A stretch of 64,000 nt of DNA from Myrmaecium sp. VS I D KN 1 (Eukaryota > Ascomycota > Dothideomycetes > Valsariales > Valsariaceae). This document shows, piece by piece, positions 1 through 10,467 of the stretch. The position numbers were made by a program, and so were the translations under genes. Location: the NCBI GenBank assembly GCA_019775845.1, contig JADQAV010000053.1:47283-111282 (forward strand), written 5' to 3'. The notes beneath the pieces were generated by a model, which had not been told where the DNA came from, did not search any database, and saw nothing but the letters and a program-made list of their open reading frames with translations. How positions within the stretch are numbered: the stretch's first letter is position 1; the number at the start of each line of letters is the position of its first letter.

Positions 1-163
1 CGATGCACCCTTGGACCTAAAGAGAGTGAAACGATTTGGTACATTCGTAACGGTAAGGAAAAGATGGCTAGAGGGATATCAATATAAAACGAAAGCGCCA
101 GCAGAGGAAAAGAAATCCACCCAACCCAAGCATCTCCAGCACACAGAACTCATCGCCATCACC

Positions 164-1947
164 TCACTCACCCGCCTTCTCCTCCCTCTCCCCCCGATTC
201 GCCTCGCCCTTCCCATCCCTCTCCCCCAACTTCCCCTCCCCCTCCACCTCCTCACCTACCACCCACCCCTCCCCCCTCAACCACCCCAACCACCCCCTCA
301 CACCCCTCCCCCCCACCACCCACGGCCTCCCCTCAAACCCCGCCCCCAAAACCGCAAGACACACCACAAAAACGCCCACATCGCCCCCCCTCACGCCTCT
401 CCACATTCCCCTCTTCACGCCCGCCCGCCACGCACTCTCCACCGCCGCCCGCACCACATACCACACCACCCCTTGTGGACGCCGTCCCCTGCGCAACACA
501 AACCCGACCCACCACCCGGCTAACGCCCCAGCGAGATATACCCGCCGCGTCGCCCACCTCGCCCCCAGGAAGCGGGCGAACAGACACACGCTCCCCCACG
601 CCGTGCCGACGCCGCCGGCGACAGCGAGGGCGGTGCGGAGGATGCGGGCGGCGAGGGTGCGCAGGGTGGTAGCGACGGGTGCGGCGCGGGCGTGCGGTAG
701 GCTGAGGATGCTGAAAAGGAGGGTTAGGATGCGGGTTAGGGGGGGGAGGAGGGTGAGGAGGTGCGTGAGCAGGGCGCGGGTGCAGGAGGGGTTGTGCGGG
801 TGCAGGAGGGCGCAGGAGAGGGTGTGGTGGGCGGGGTGGGCGGGGCTGGTGATGGGGGTGATGGGGCTGAGGGTCGAGGGCAAGGGGGAGGGGTGGGAGG
901 GGAAGAGGATGGGGGATGTGAAGGGTCTGGTTGGTGTTGGTTAGTGGGAAGTGTGGATGGAAGGATGGGGGGAGCTTACGGCCATTTAAGACGGGCGATC
1001 TCGGCGAGAGAGTCGAGGATCTGGGTGGGTGTTGGCCAAGGGAGGTGAGCGGGGTACTGCGGCGGTCGGGGCTGGATGTAGGTCGGCGAGGTGGCGAGGA
1101 GGAAGGCGGTGATGGGCGCGGGCAGGCAGTCGCGGTCGAAGATGAAGGCGTGGAAGAGCTGGGCGCACGCGGCGGGCATGAGCAGCCCGCTGCCCGGGAA
1201 CCACGACCGCCACCACGGCGTGCGCCCGAAGCCGCCCCGCGCCTCGAGCAGGTTGTAGGTGCACTCGAGCGCGCGGGTGAAGGCGTAGAGGGCGAGCGTG
1301 CGCCGGAGCGGAGAGGTTGGGGAGACGGCGAGGAAGACGCCGGCGAGGGAGGCGCCGATGGCGGGCGTGAGGCGCGAGGTCAGCGTTTGGGAGACGCGCG
1401 GGTTGCGCCGGCGGAAGGGACGCGCTTGATCGGTGAGGAGGGAGGCGCGGAGCCGGGTGAAGAAGCGGAAGAGGAGGCGGTAGAAGAGCAGGATGAGGGA
1501 GAAGGAGGAGGCTAGGCGGAGATGTGGCGCTTTGGCTTTGGCGGGCGAGATGCCGGCGCGAGTCCTGTCATGGTCAGCAGTCAGACATGAATCGGAATGT
1601 ATGGATGGATAGAACCCGAGGAAACCATACTGCGCTCTGCTCCTAGCCAGCAGCTTACGAACGATCCACTCACACGCCTTCAACCCCGCGACGGTTGACA
1701 CGAACACGCGCACCGACGCCCTGATGGCCGCGGCATTGTAGTCATCGGCTTTGGTGACGATGGCCTCGTACTGCGGCGGGTTCGGCGCGCGCTTCTGCAC
1801 GGCCGGCGCGCGCGAGAGGAGGTACCGGTGGAGGAGCTTGTATTCGTCTGCGCTCACGGTGTAGCGTAGGGCGTTGCGCAGGACGGGGTCGATGGGGGTG
1901 GTTTTCGATGGAGGAGAGCTGCTGGATGAGCTGCTGATGGAGGCCAT
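164..1947 (-). CDS. TMEM135-like multispanning membrane protein
   Basis: Three-exon model: 1947-1679, 1564-980, 926-164, giving 538 residues. The first intron (114 bp) keeps the frame open if unspliced, but has a GTAAGC donor, a CTGAC branch site and an ACAG acceptor; the second has GTAAGC and CTAAC...CAACCAG, and phases agree on both sides. The middle exon (about residues 155-195) contains a small-residue stretch PAIGASLAGVFLAVSP followed by RRTLALYAFTRALE, which resembles the repeated hydrophobic segment of the TMEM135 / fungal Tim17-like membrane family. The last exon begins with LHPHNPSC, a motif I associate with the C-terminal half of fungal TMEM135-like proteins, and holds several hydrophobic helices. 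Human TMEM135 acts on peroxisomes and mitochondria; a role in organelle membranes here is inference. The 3' end is very G-rich on the coding strand. Divergent from the IMPACT-domain gene. Confidence 0.7.
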
Positions 1948-2487
1948 GGCGGTTTAGAGGGGGTGTGAGTAAGCGCTGAGCAGTGTAGGATCGTGTGGAT
2001 TATTCCAAAGTCCGAGGTATGTAGATAGGCAGTGTATCGAGTGAGTTCACATTTCCAGCGACGCCGCAGTCGTCACGGTTGAGTCCGTCCGGTCCGTTGT
2101 TGAAAGGCGTCTTTACCCGGTGCTGATGTTCCGCGGGGAAGAAGAAGAAGAGAAGAAGATGCAGCAATCCGTTGAATGACGAAGTGTGAGTGAGCGCGTT
2201 GGCAGCCACAGCAATCTGCCTAATCTAAAGATTACTCACTCTCGGACTGGGACAGCCTCGGCTCATCGCGGCGCGTCCTGATTGGGGAATCGAACCCGAG
2301 ATTGCGATGATGATGCCATGTGAAAACAAAACAAAGCTTCCACCGTAATGTAATGAAACATACGGAGTACACACCACCTAATCATCCATGTCCCCACCTC
2401 ACCGGCCACACACCCCACCGCGCGCCTTACATACAACCCCATCTCTATCTTCATCTCCCACCCGCAATCCCACCACCAACCACCACC
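1948..2487. other. Divergent intergenic region
   Basis: 540 bp between the TMEM135-like start (minus) and the IMPACT-domain start (plus); it should carry both promoters. I see no gene. A tRNA T-arm-like string lies near 2284-2300 on the minus strand but no acceptor stem pairs with it. Confidence 0.5.
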
Positions 2488-3654
2488 ATGCCACCAACAA
2501 AACGCCCACACTCCCCATCCCCTACTCCCCCCCTCTACGCCGCCTCCCCCCCCCTCACCGACAGAAACTCCCTCTTCCTCGCGCACTACTCCCCCACCCA
2601 GCCCGCCTCCACCCTCGCCACCCACCCCCTCTTCACCACCGCCACCCACCGCATCACCGCCTCGCGGCAGCCCTCCCGCCAACGCACTCTGGGCCCAGGG
2701 GGTCCCCCGCTCTTCGCCGAAACCGCCGCCGACGACGGCGAGCGCGGCGCCGGCGCGGTCGCGCTCCGCACCCTCCGCGAGCTGGATGTGACGGGCGCGG
2801 TGTGCGTGGCGCGCTGGTATGGCGGGGTTATGCTGGGGCCCGTTAGGTTTGGGCATGTGGAGAGGGTGGTGAGGGGGGCGGTGGGGGAGTGGAGGGCGAG
2901 GGTGGAGGGGGGGAAGAGGAGGAGGGGGGAGGTGGAGGAGGAGGAGGAGGAGGAGGAGAGGTTAAGGTTGGTGGAGGAGTTGGAGGAGAGGGATCGACGG
3001 ATTGGGGTGCTGAGGGGGTTGTTGGGCAGGCTGAGGGGGGGAGGGGAGGGAGGGGGGAAGGTAGCGGGGATGGTGGAGTATGCTGCTTTGGATTTGCGGG
3101 CGTTGAGAAGGTTGGATCGGGCGAGGGATAAGACGGTGGAGTGGTTGTTGGGGGAGATTGAGAGGGTGGAGGGGGAGGGGGATCGGAGGGAGAGGGAGAG
3201 GGAGAGGGAGAGGGAGAGGGCTGCGGCGGAGGGTGAAGAAGTTCAGGTGGATGGTGGGGGGATTGAGGGTGGAGATAGGTCTGGTGGGGATGCTGGAGGG
3301 GCGGAGATGAAGGATGAGAAGGAAGCGAAGGCGGAGGAGAAGAAGGCGGAGGAGGAGGATGGAGAGGAGGCTGAGGAGGAGAAGAGGGAGGGGGAGGAGG
3401 AGGAGAAGAAGAAGGATGGAGACGGGTCAAACGCGCTCCTACCAGAGGCCGTGAAGCAGGTCCAACCAGCCACAGCAGACCAAGCTGCGGCAGAGCAAGC
3501 TGCGGCAGAGCAAGCTGCGGAAATCCCCAACGCGGACCCGGACCCCGCGCCGCCAACGTCCTCAGCACCCAGCGCCAGCCTCCCGCAGTCCATCGACACA
3601 GATCCAAATGCCCAACAAGCCGTCGCAGAAGGAGAAACGAGCCAAGGGGAGTGA
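2488..3654 (+). CDS. IMPACT (YIH1/UPF0029) domain protein with long acidic tail
   Basis: Single exon, 388 residues. The open frame extends 56 codons further upstream, but the ATG at 2488 sits in a strong context (caccaccATG) and the upstream part reads like a leader, so I start here. About residues 20-135 form an Impact N-terminal domain; the diagnostic RWYGGVMLGPVRFGH motif is at about residues 109-123. Yeast Yih1 and mammalian IMPACT bind Gcn1 and dampen Gcn2 signalling, but they also carry an RWD domain, which I do not see here; this protein is closer to the stand-alone Impact-domain fungal proteins. The rest is low complexity: Glu/Arg-rich probable helix (residues 150-280), a Lys/Glu-rich acidic stretch (about 265-315) and three copies of an AEQAA repeat near 3480-3522. 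The coding strand from about 2860 to 3425 is almost pure purine. Exact role is unknown. Confidence 0.75.
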   Translation: MPPTKRPHSPSPTPPLYAASPPLTDRNSLFLAHYSPTQPASTLATHPLFTTATHRITASRQPSRQRTLGPGGPPLFAETAADDGERGAGAVALRTLRELDVTGAVCVARWYGGVMLGPVRFGHVERVVRGAVGEWRARVEGGKRRRGEVEEEEEEEERLRLVEELEERDRRIGVLRGLLGRLRGGGEGGGKVAGMVEYAALDLRALRRLDRARDKTVEWLLGEIERVEGEGDRRERERERERERAAAEGEEVQVDGGGIEGGDRSGGDAGGAEMKDEKEAKAEEKKAEEEDGEEAEEEKREGEEEEKKKDGDGSNALLPEAVKQVQPATADQAAAEQAAAEQAAEIPNADPDPAPPTSSAPSASLPQSIDTDPNAQQAVAEGETSQGE

Positions 3655-4035
3655 AGAAAGGTCGGCATAGCGAGCGCCGATGTCAGAACGCGAAGACGAG
3701 GAGCGTAGGACGTTGAGTGAGTGTATAGACAATCAATGATGATGATATGATACCCGAAGGGATGACTATGGAGAGGATCATAAGTCCTGCCTGATCAATT
3801 GCTGTAGATAGTACCTACACCTTTTGTGCGTCTTCTCCGCATGGAACGCTCAAAACGAAGGGAAAGAATCGAGCAGATTTTCCAAGCCCGCTGCGCTTGT
3901 ACGTAACCCGCCGGGCGTGCGGTGGGAAATAGAATCGAACCGCCAAATCTCCTTGCATGCATGCATGTATGCCCATATGACCCCCAAAAAGGAAAGAAAG
4001 GAAAAGAAAGGGAGTCCCCCGCACTCGAAAAAGCA
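3655..4035. other. Convergent 3' intergenic region
   Basis: Between the stop of the IMPACT-domain gene and the stop of BRF1. It contains a purine-rich run near 3987-4010. No gene seen. Confidence 0.5.
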
Positions 4036-6787
4036 TCACTCGACCTCCTCATAATACTCCTCTTCCTCCTCAACCACCTCATCCTCTTCATCCTCCTCCT
4101 CATCCGCATCCCCTCTCAACTGCGCCCGCCAATCATCCTCTTCCTCATCCTCCTCCACAATCTCCTCAACCTCCTCCTCCTCCCCACCAGCTGGTGGCGC
4201 CGCCGCCGCAGCCGTCCCCTCCTCCTCCGCTTCCCCAACACCCGCACGAGAAGCCTGACTTGCCTGCGTCAACGGCGGCGTACCCAATCCCCCTCCCATC
4301 CCAAAACCATCCGGCCTCTTCAAGCTCGCCAACCTCCCCAATCCACCCATCGTCTGCTGCTGCTGCTGAGACGCAGGCGGCGTAAGCGGCGCCGCCACGC
4401 TACTCCCCCGCCTCCGCAGGCTCCCAAGGCGAAAACTCGCGCTCTGCACGTCCGGCCGCGCGGCTCCGGGGGTGCCGCCGCGCTCGCTGAGGATCTCCGA
4501 CACGGCTTCGGAGGGGGCGCGGCTGGTGGCGCGGGAGAAGAGGGGGCCGCTACCTCGAGCACCACCAGCTCCGCTGATGAAGGAGGGGGCTGGGGAGCCG
4601 CGGGCGGACCCGGAGGCGGAGGCGGAGGCGCTGGTTCCTTCCTTTTTGTTGTTCGCGCCGTAGATCGCGGTCAGGGCGTCGTAGTTGATATGGCGGGAGA
4701 AGCCCTTCGCGCGCTTAGCGAGCATGGCGCGAGAAGCCTCCGCGGCATTCGTGACGACAGGCGCGCCATCGGCGTCGAGCAAGCTGCCATCGCCCATGCG
4801 GGAGTACTCGCGCTTCTTCTGGCGGCGCTTCCGGCGCCGGCGGGCCGCGGCGGCCGCCTCGCCGTCGCCGTTGGCCTCCTCGAGCGTCTTCTTCAGCAGC
4901 TTCGCCTGCTGCGTCCGCAGCCAGTCCTCGTTGTGCGTCACCCAGATCCGCTCCTTGATCGCCACCTCCGCCGGGCTCAGCAGGCAGTTCGCGATCTCCG
5001 GGTCGTCCGCGAACTCGTCCGCCTCGATCTCCGCCCCCGCCCGCACCCGCGACTCCCCCCGCAGCTCGTCGGCCAGTGCCTCCGCCCGCAGTCGCGATCG
5101 CGCTTGGAACTCCGCGCTCTCTAGGTGCGGGTGCAGCTCCGGCCCGTCCAGGAGCTCCTCCATCTCGTGCTCCAGCTCCTCCTCCACCATCAGGTCCGCT
5201 TCGGTAATCACGGGCTTAGGCGCTTTGGTGTATTTGCGCTTTTTCTTCGTCGTCGTGGCGGCCGGTCCGGTGGCGGCGTCGCCGAGACCGATCGCTTCGG
5301 CGTCGTCGGCGGCCAGGTCTCCGTGCGCGATGTTGGCCGCGGCGATGAGGCTGGGGTCGATGGGGATGGCGGGAGGAGGAGCTGGGGGGTTGGGGATGAC
5401 GAAGCCGTCCGCGTCGCGGCGAGTTTCCGAGGTCGCGTCAGTAGGGGTTGTTATAGCGGCATGGTCGTTGGCCTCGTCTGTTGGACCAACTTCAGATGGC
5501 CTCTCGTCACTCGGAGCATTCTCGATCCGGGGGCGCTTGCTCGGTCGGTCCTCGTTACCATCTTCCGCAGCCTCCTCCCGCATTCTCCGTAGCTTCTCCT
5601 CCTTTTCCAACCGCTTGTAGATCGCCGGGGGGAGGGCGTCCGACTTCATCCTCGTGCTAAACTCGCGAAACTGCTGCACCGTCAGATTACCGCTCACCGT
5701 CCTCTTGAACTCCTCGATACGTTCCGCGATTGTCGTATCGGCGACCTTGACGATGTAGACGACTTCCCGGACCGACCGGCGGAAGTTGTTCATCCGCGCG
5801 GCGATGATGAGACAGGCGCCGCACAGGCCGGCCGGCTGACGACCTTCGATCATCCAGTCTCGCCGCATGCACTTCAGGATCTGGAGCGCATCGAACGCGA
5901 CTTTGGACGTCTCGGAGCCGAACTCCAACTTGCGCGCGAACTTCATGATTAGCGGCTCGACGTCCAGTACCGGGGCCATGCCGTTCTTCGCTCCGGCCTC
6001 CTCCATGCACAACGCCTTGAGCAGGTCCTTGTAGACATCACCGAGCTGGAAGACATTCGTCTGTCGTAGTTGTCAGCCTTCTCCTCTTCTTTCTGAAGAG
6101 GACCAAAAGAGAAACCCACTTGAATCTTCTCCGCCAGATCGATCAACAAGGTCGTGTTCCCCTTCTGTCGCCGGCACGCGCAGTACAGACACACCGCGAC
6201 CACCATGCGCACCTTCCGTCCCGCGGTAAACTGCACGTTCGCCGCCAGCTTCCAGATCTGGAACGCCTGCTCCTCAATGCGCTCCTGGAGATGCAACGCG
6301 CCCGACAATTTACGAATTTCCTGCTGCGCTACAAAGCCAAGCCCAAGCCAATTAGCCAACGTGCACCGGTTTGAACGACGTTGCTCCCACACTCGAGAAC
6401 CCGAAGAAGAAACTTACCAGTCCACTCGCTCTGCTCCCGACTCGACATGCCACCGCCAGCCAACCGGGCATTCTTGCCCAAAGTATTCGCATGCCGCTGG
6501 CCATCCCGAACCGCCGCACCCTCCACCGTCGCCGCCCCCGCCGCGTTCTCCGAGAACTCGACGCGCATGTCGATGTCGATCTCGCTGAACACCGTACCGC
6601 AGGACATGCACACCCGGCTCTCGTCCACGTTCTGGATGTTGGGCGTCGCGCAGCATTTCGGCTGCTCTTTGCCTCGGCCACCGCCGCCGCTGGTAGGTGT
6701 GTGTTCTGAGGTTGATGTGAGGGGAGAGCGACCGGGGTTTTTGAGGGAGGCTAGTCGGCCCCCTCGGGGCCCGCTGGCGAGCGACAT
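4036..6787 (-). CDS. BRF1: TFIIIB subunit Brf1 (TFIIB-related factor)
   Basis: Three exons: 6787-6418, 6328-6120, 6060-4036, giving 867 residues; introns have GTAAGT...TTTGTAG and GTGGGT...GACAG, phases 1 and 0. Residues about 43-70 are a fungal-type zinc ribbon (CC...CMSCGTVF), followed by two cyclin-like repeats (about 120-215 and 216-330; GLCGACLIIAARMNNFRRS is typical of the second repeat). The Brf1 homology region that clamps TBP begins with LSPAEVAIKERIWVTHNEDW at about residue 551. The C-terminus is strongly acidic and low complexity. Brf1 recruits RNA polymerase III to tRNA and 5S genes as part of TFIIIB in the nucleus. The start at 6787 is the first ATG in frame before the ribbon. 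Identity is secure; exact length of the acidic tail depends only on the stop at 4036. Confidence 0.93.
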
Positions 6788-8379
6788 GGTCGTTGTGTGT
6801 GCGGCAGAGGGATTGTGGGTTCTTGTAGCTTGCTCCTCGTGGGGATCGAGTGTGGAGCAAGGACAAGGCTGAGATTCGAGATGTGGAGGGATTCGGTCGG
6901 GGTGTGTGGTGGATGGGAGAATGCGCGAGGGTGGTGATGGCTGTGGAGGGGGGAAAGTTGGTACGGCGCGGAGTCTTGGCGCGGAATTTTTCTTTGGGTC
7001 GAGGTTTGTCGAGTTTGGCCGGTTGGGTTTGGGGTGCACCGGTGCATTGGCCTCAGGAATCCCTTAGGAGCGCTCGGTGTTCGAATCCGGGCTTTGTCAC
7101 GGCCATTCTTGATATTTCTATGTGTGAATGGATACTTCAACCATCGGAGCATCGCCAGGACATGAAAATCGAGCTGAGGGTTGATGGAGGTTTCTATGCC
7201 TGCTAGATGAATTTTTTTATAGTATGAGAGTAACCGTCAGGACTGCACAACCTCAGTGTTATTTCCTCTCCTAGACCTATGTCAAGCCGCTGGGGCAGAG
7301 AAAGATGGACGTCATCTATCCATGGAAGTAGATACCGCATGTAACTGAGCATCAAATCCGCAAGAAGAATGCGAGGCATCGTCAAATTCTCAAGAGATAC
7401 CTCTCATACGAAAAACCATATCCTCGGAAAGAGTCTGAAGCCTCAGGCATAAAGGCTCTAAGGCCACAATGCTTCGAGACTCGAGAGCTCCAAGGCAGCG
7501 AACCGATGGTCCCCGAGCACCCACCACTCACCGAACCGCCGCCTTCGCCCCCCGCCCGTTCCTCAACCTTGGAAGTTCCCCCGCATCGCCGCCCATCGCC
7601 CATCACAATCTCACTCCCTCAACCAGCTGCACATTTGCAGCGGCATGAATGGATCATGGTCCCGCGAATTGCATCCACCTCGCCTTCCACACCCAGCTCT
7701 TGTTCCCACCCTTGGTGTTAACGATGTGACACCCCCGCCCTTTCCCCCATGCAATGCAGATGCAGACGCGCATCGCAGGGAGGCAAGCAGACGCGGATGC
7801 AGGAAGGTAGACAGGCAAGCTTCTCATCACAATCCGCGTCGCACACTCTACCTGGGTAGTAGCTAGGTACTAGTAGTAGTTACCCCTTGCGACAAGCTTC
7901 CCCTGACATGCAGTAAGGTAAGTTAGGAGTACTGTAAATAGTGAACCTAAACCCTGGCACTCCATCCTCCCCGCCCCAGCCCCCCAGCCTCAAGCGGGCC
8001 CTCCACCCAACTCGGCCTCTCATCGACGTAAGGCAAAAAAGCTGCCAGGTGGAAGTTGGTTAACTTACCTAAGCATTTTCTTCTCCCCAGCCCCAGCCAG
8101 CACCTAAGGTTACCCCGAACTCCCCCCAATCCCGCCCCTCTCTCCCCTCTCTTCCTTCCTCTTTTCTTCTCTTCTTCACCTCTCCTTTCCTCCTCACAGT
8201 CTTCCCCCGACCTATCAACCACTCAATCGCAAAACCTACATCCCATCCCTCTTATCCATCCCATCTATCCAACCATAACAACGCCCCTCCATAGGCGTGG
8301 TATCCAGCGCGCAGCGCGAGAAAGAGAGCAGCAACTCCCAGCAAGCACAGCACGATACTTCTGAAGCCAAAAAGAGAAG
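6788..8379. other. Long divergent promoter region (BRF1 / acidic protein)
   Basis: About 1.6 kb without a supported gene. Contents noted: a polymerase III B-box-like string near 7078-7090 (see rejected items), repeated TAGTAG/ACTAG motifs at 7853-7882, and a pyrimidine-rich stretch at 8080-8220 on the plus strand just upstream of the acidic-protein start, which looks like a fungal promoter/5' UTR CT tract. Confidence 0.5.
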
Positions 8380-9608
8380 ATGGTGACCCGTAAGCGCAAG
8401 CAAGAAGCTGCCGAGGCCGAAGAGGAGGAGGAAGAATTGCAGGCCCTTCCTTCTGATGACGAGGGGAGCGAGGAGGAAGAGTAAGTTCCTGTTGTTGCTG
8501 TTGTTCTCTTGAGTTCTTTCCCTGCTTTCTATTCTTTTCCCTTCCTTGGATTTGAGTGTTGTGATGGTTCCTCTTCTTCTTTCCTTTCGCCTATGATTTT
8601 TGCGGTTTAAGCGCAGGCAATTTCTACTTTCCTGATCCTCGCCTGCGATCCATTGTCCGGTGGGCACCGGCCGGTGTGAAAAAGAGAGGTTGCGAAGCTC
8701 CAGTCCCAGCTGAGCTGGAGCTGAGCTGGAGCTGAGCTCTCTCCTCAGCTCCTGAGGTGGATGGGTGCATGACGTCATGATTTGACCTCCACACCTTACC
8801 CGCCGCGCCACATCACATCACATCGCATCTGCAAAAAAGCCCCTTTTCGAACGCGGTTCTATTTTTCATTGCGACTGCGATTTATGTTCTCTCTTTTCCT
8901 CCCTCTCTTCTATATATGGAGTGGTTATCTTTGCATGCGCTTTTCTGAGTTGGTTTGAGGGGGTTTTGCGGCGCGCGATGCGACGGTTGGGCTGAACGGA
9001 GCCGAGCTGAGCTGAGATCCAATCCCTGGTTGGGCTTTTGCTATGTCAGAGGCTGGTTCTGGCGTCGCGCAACCATCGCGACGCGTTGTCTTTGGGTTTA
9101 TGGTGTCATTCTGGTTGGATTTGCTTGCTTGCTTGAAGATCTCGGTTTCTATTCTCTTTTCCCTCTACTTGCTCCTTCAACGACCGACCACTAAACTTCC
9201 CACCCTTTCAATAGATACCAAGAATCCGGCTCCGAAGGCTCTTTCGATGATGAGGACGCCTCTGCATCCGAGGGAGATGAAGAAGAGGCCGAGGAGGCCG
9301 AAGCTCCTCGTATGTGCCCCCCATCTTTCCTTCGACTCTGACGACCTCTTACTAACCCGCCTAATCCCACAGAACCCAAGACGAAGCGCAGAAAAGTGAC
9401 CAAGGAGGAAGAGGAAGGTGGCGAGGAGGAAGAAGAGGAGCCTGAAGCCGAAGAGACGCCTGCGGAAGAGGAAGAAGATGATGACGGGGATGAGAAGACG
9501 GAGGCGAAGAGTGGCCCGGCGGCGGCGGCGAAGGAGCGGAAGGGGAAGGAGGTGCCTAAGGAGGCTGATTTGGAGGAAGTGGAGGATGAGGAGGGTGAGG
9601 AGGAGTAA
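8380..9608 (+). CDS. Small acidic, probably nuclear protein
   Basis: Three exons: 8380-8480, 9215-9309, 9373-9608, coding 143 residues. Donors GTAAGT and GTATGT and acceptors AATAG and CACAG give matching phases (2 then 1). The protein starts MVTRKRKQEAAEAEEEEEEL and is mostly Glu/Asp, with one basic patch PKTKRRKVTK at about residues 67-76 that could be a nuclear localisation signal. No folded domain is visible. Acidic proteins of this size in fungi include histone chaperones such as Chz1, but I do not find a CHZ motif, so no name is given. The first intron is 734 bp, about ten times the usual length here, and contains several tandem GAGCTGAGCT-type repeats (8705-8755, 9002-9018). The third exon is short of hydrophobic residues throughout, consistent with an intrinsically disordered protein. 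Confidence 0.65.
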
Positions 9609-10467
9609 CTGCGTCCTGTCCCCGGTCTGCTTCTCCTAGGGATGTTGGGTTTCGGTAAATATAAGTATGGAGGACATCTGGTCTTGGTTTTGGATTCGTT
9701 GGATCTTCTTGGTAGGATAATATAATATACGAACATCAACAGCGTTATTCACATCTCGATTTTCATAACGTCTCTCCTGAATGGGTGTTGTCTGTCTCGT
9801 CGAGTTCAGAGACTCTATGAAGCCATGCGAGGAATATTCAAAATTACAAGATCTCCCATGCTTTCCATCATCCCGGTTTCCTTTCCGTCCAGCAGTAGAT
9901 CTTCTTCCTCACCCCCAGTCCGTTTGGCTGGGCGGTCACCAAACTAAAGTAGCTGAGGGCCCCCTACGTAACCCACCCACGACGCAGCCGTGCATGACGT
10001 CACTCGGCACCCTCTCCACCCCCCACCCCCAGACCACATGTGGACGTACACAACCTGGCAAAACCGACATCTTGCTTGGATCCCTTGCCTTTCTTTTTCC
10101 TCTTCTACTTCCTCTTCACTCTCTTTTTTGTTTCCCTCTCACGTCCAAGGTTACACAACTTCGCGCCTTTTCTTTGGATTTGGAAACCCGCGAACTGGAG
10201 AAGGTGCTTGATATTACGTCCTACATTGACTGATCGAATCTGTATTCTTCTACCACTGGGGCACGAGAGGAGATATCCATAGGATAGGGGGAATTTCTTG
10301 GGACTCACTCTCCGCGAAACTAACTCCTTAAGAGGAGGATCTTGACGAAGACACGGACGGGAGTTGAGAGAACTCACATATATTCCTATCCCGCAACTCC
10401 ATCGCAACCCAGATATCTTCACGCCGCCATCGGAGGGAAAACCGAAGCACAACATACGAAAACAACC
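9609..10467. other. Intergenic region
   Basis: 859 bp between two plus-strand genes. It includes a CT-rich stretch at 10085-10145 upstream of the DUF3292 gene. No gene supported. Confidence 0.5.

Noticed and set aside
2281-2310. T-arm-like sequence on the minus strand (GGGTTCGATTCCCC)
   Set aside because: Only four of five T-stem pairs form and no acceptor-stem partner exists within tRNA distance, with or without an intron.
7030-7105. tRNA-like string with B-box (GTTCGAATCC) and a weak A-box upstream of BRF1
   Set aside because: The T stem does not pair, no 5' strand complements the 3' end, and the anticodon arm is too short. At best a tRNA relic.
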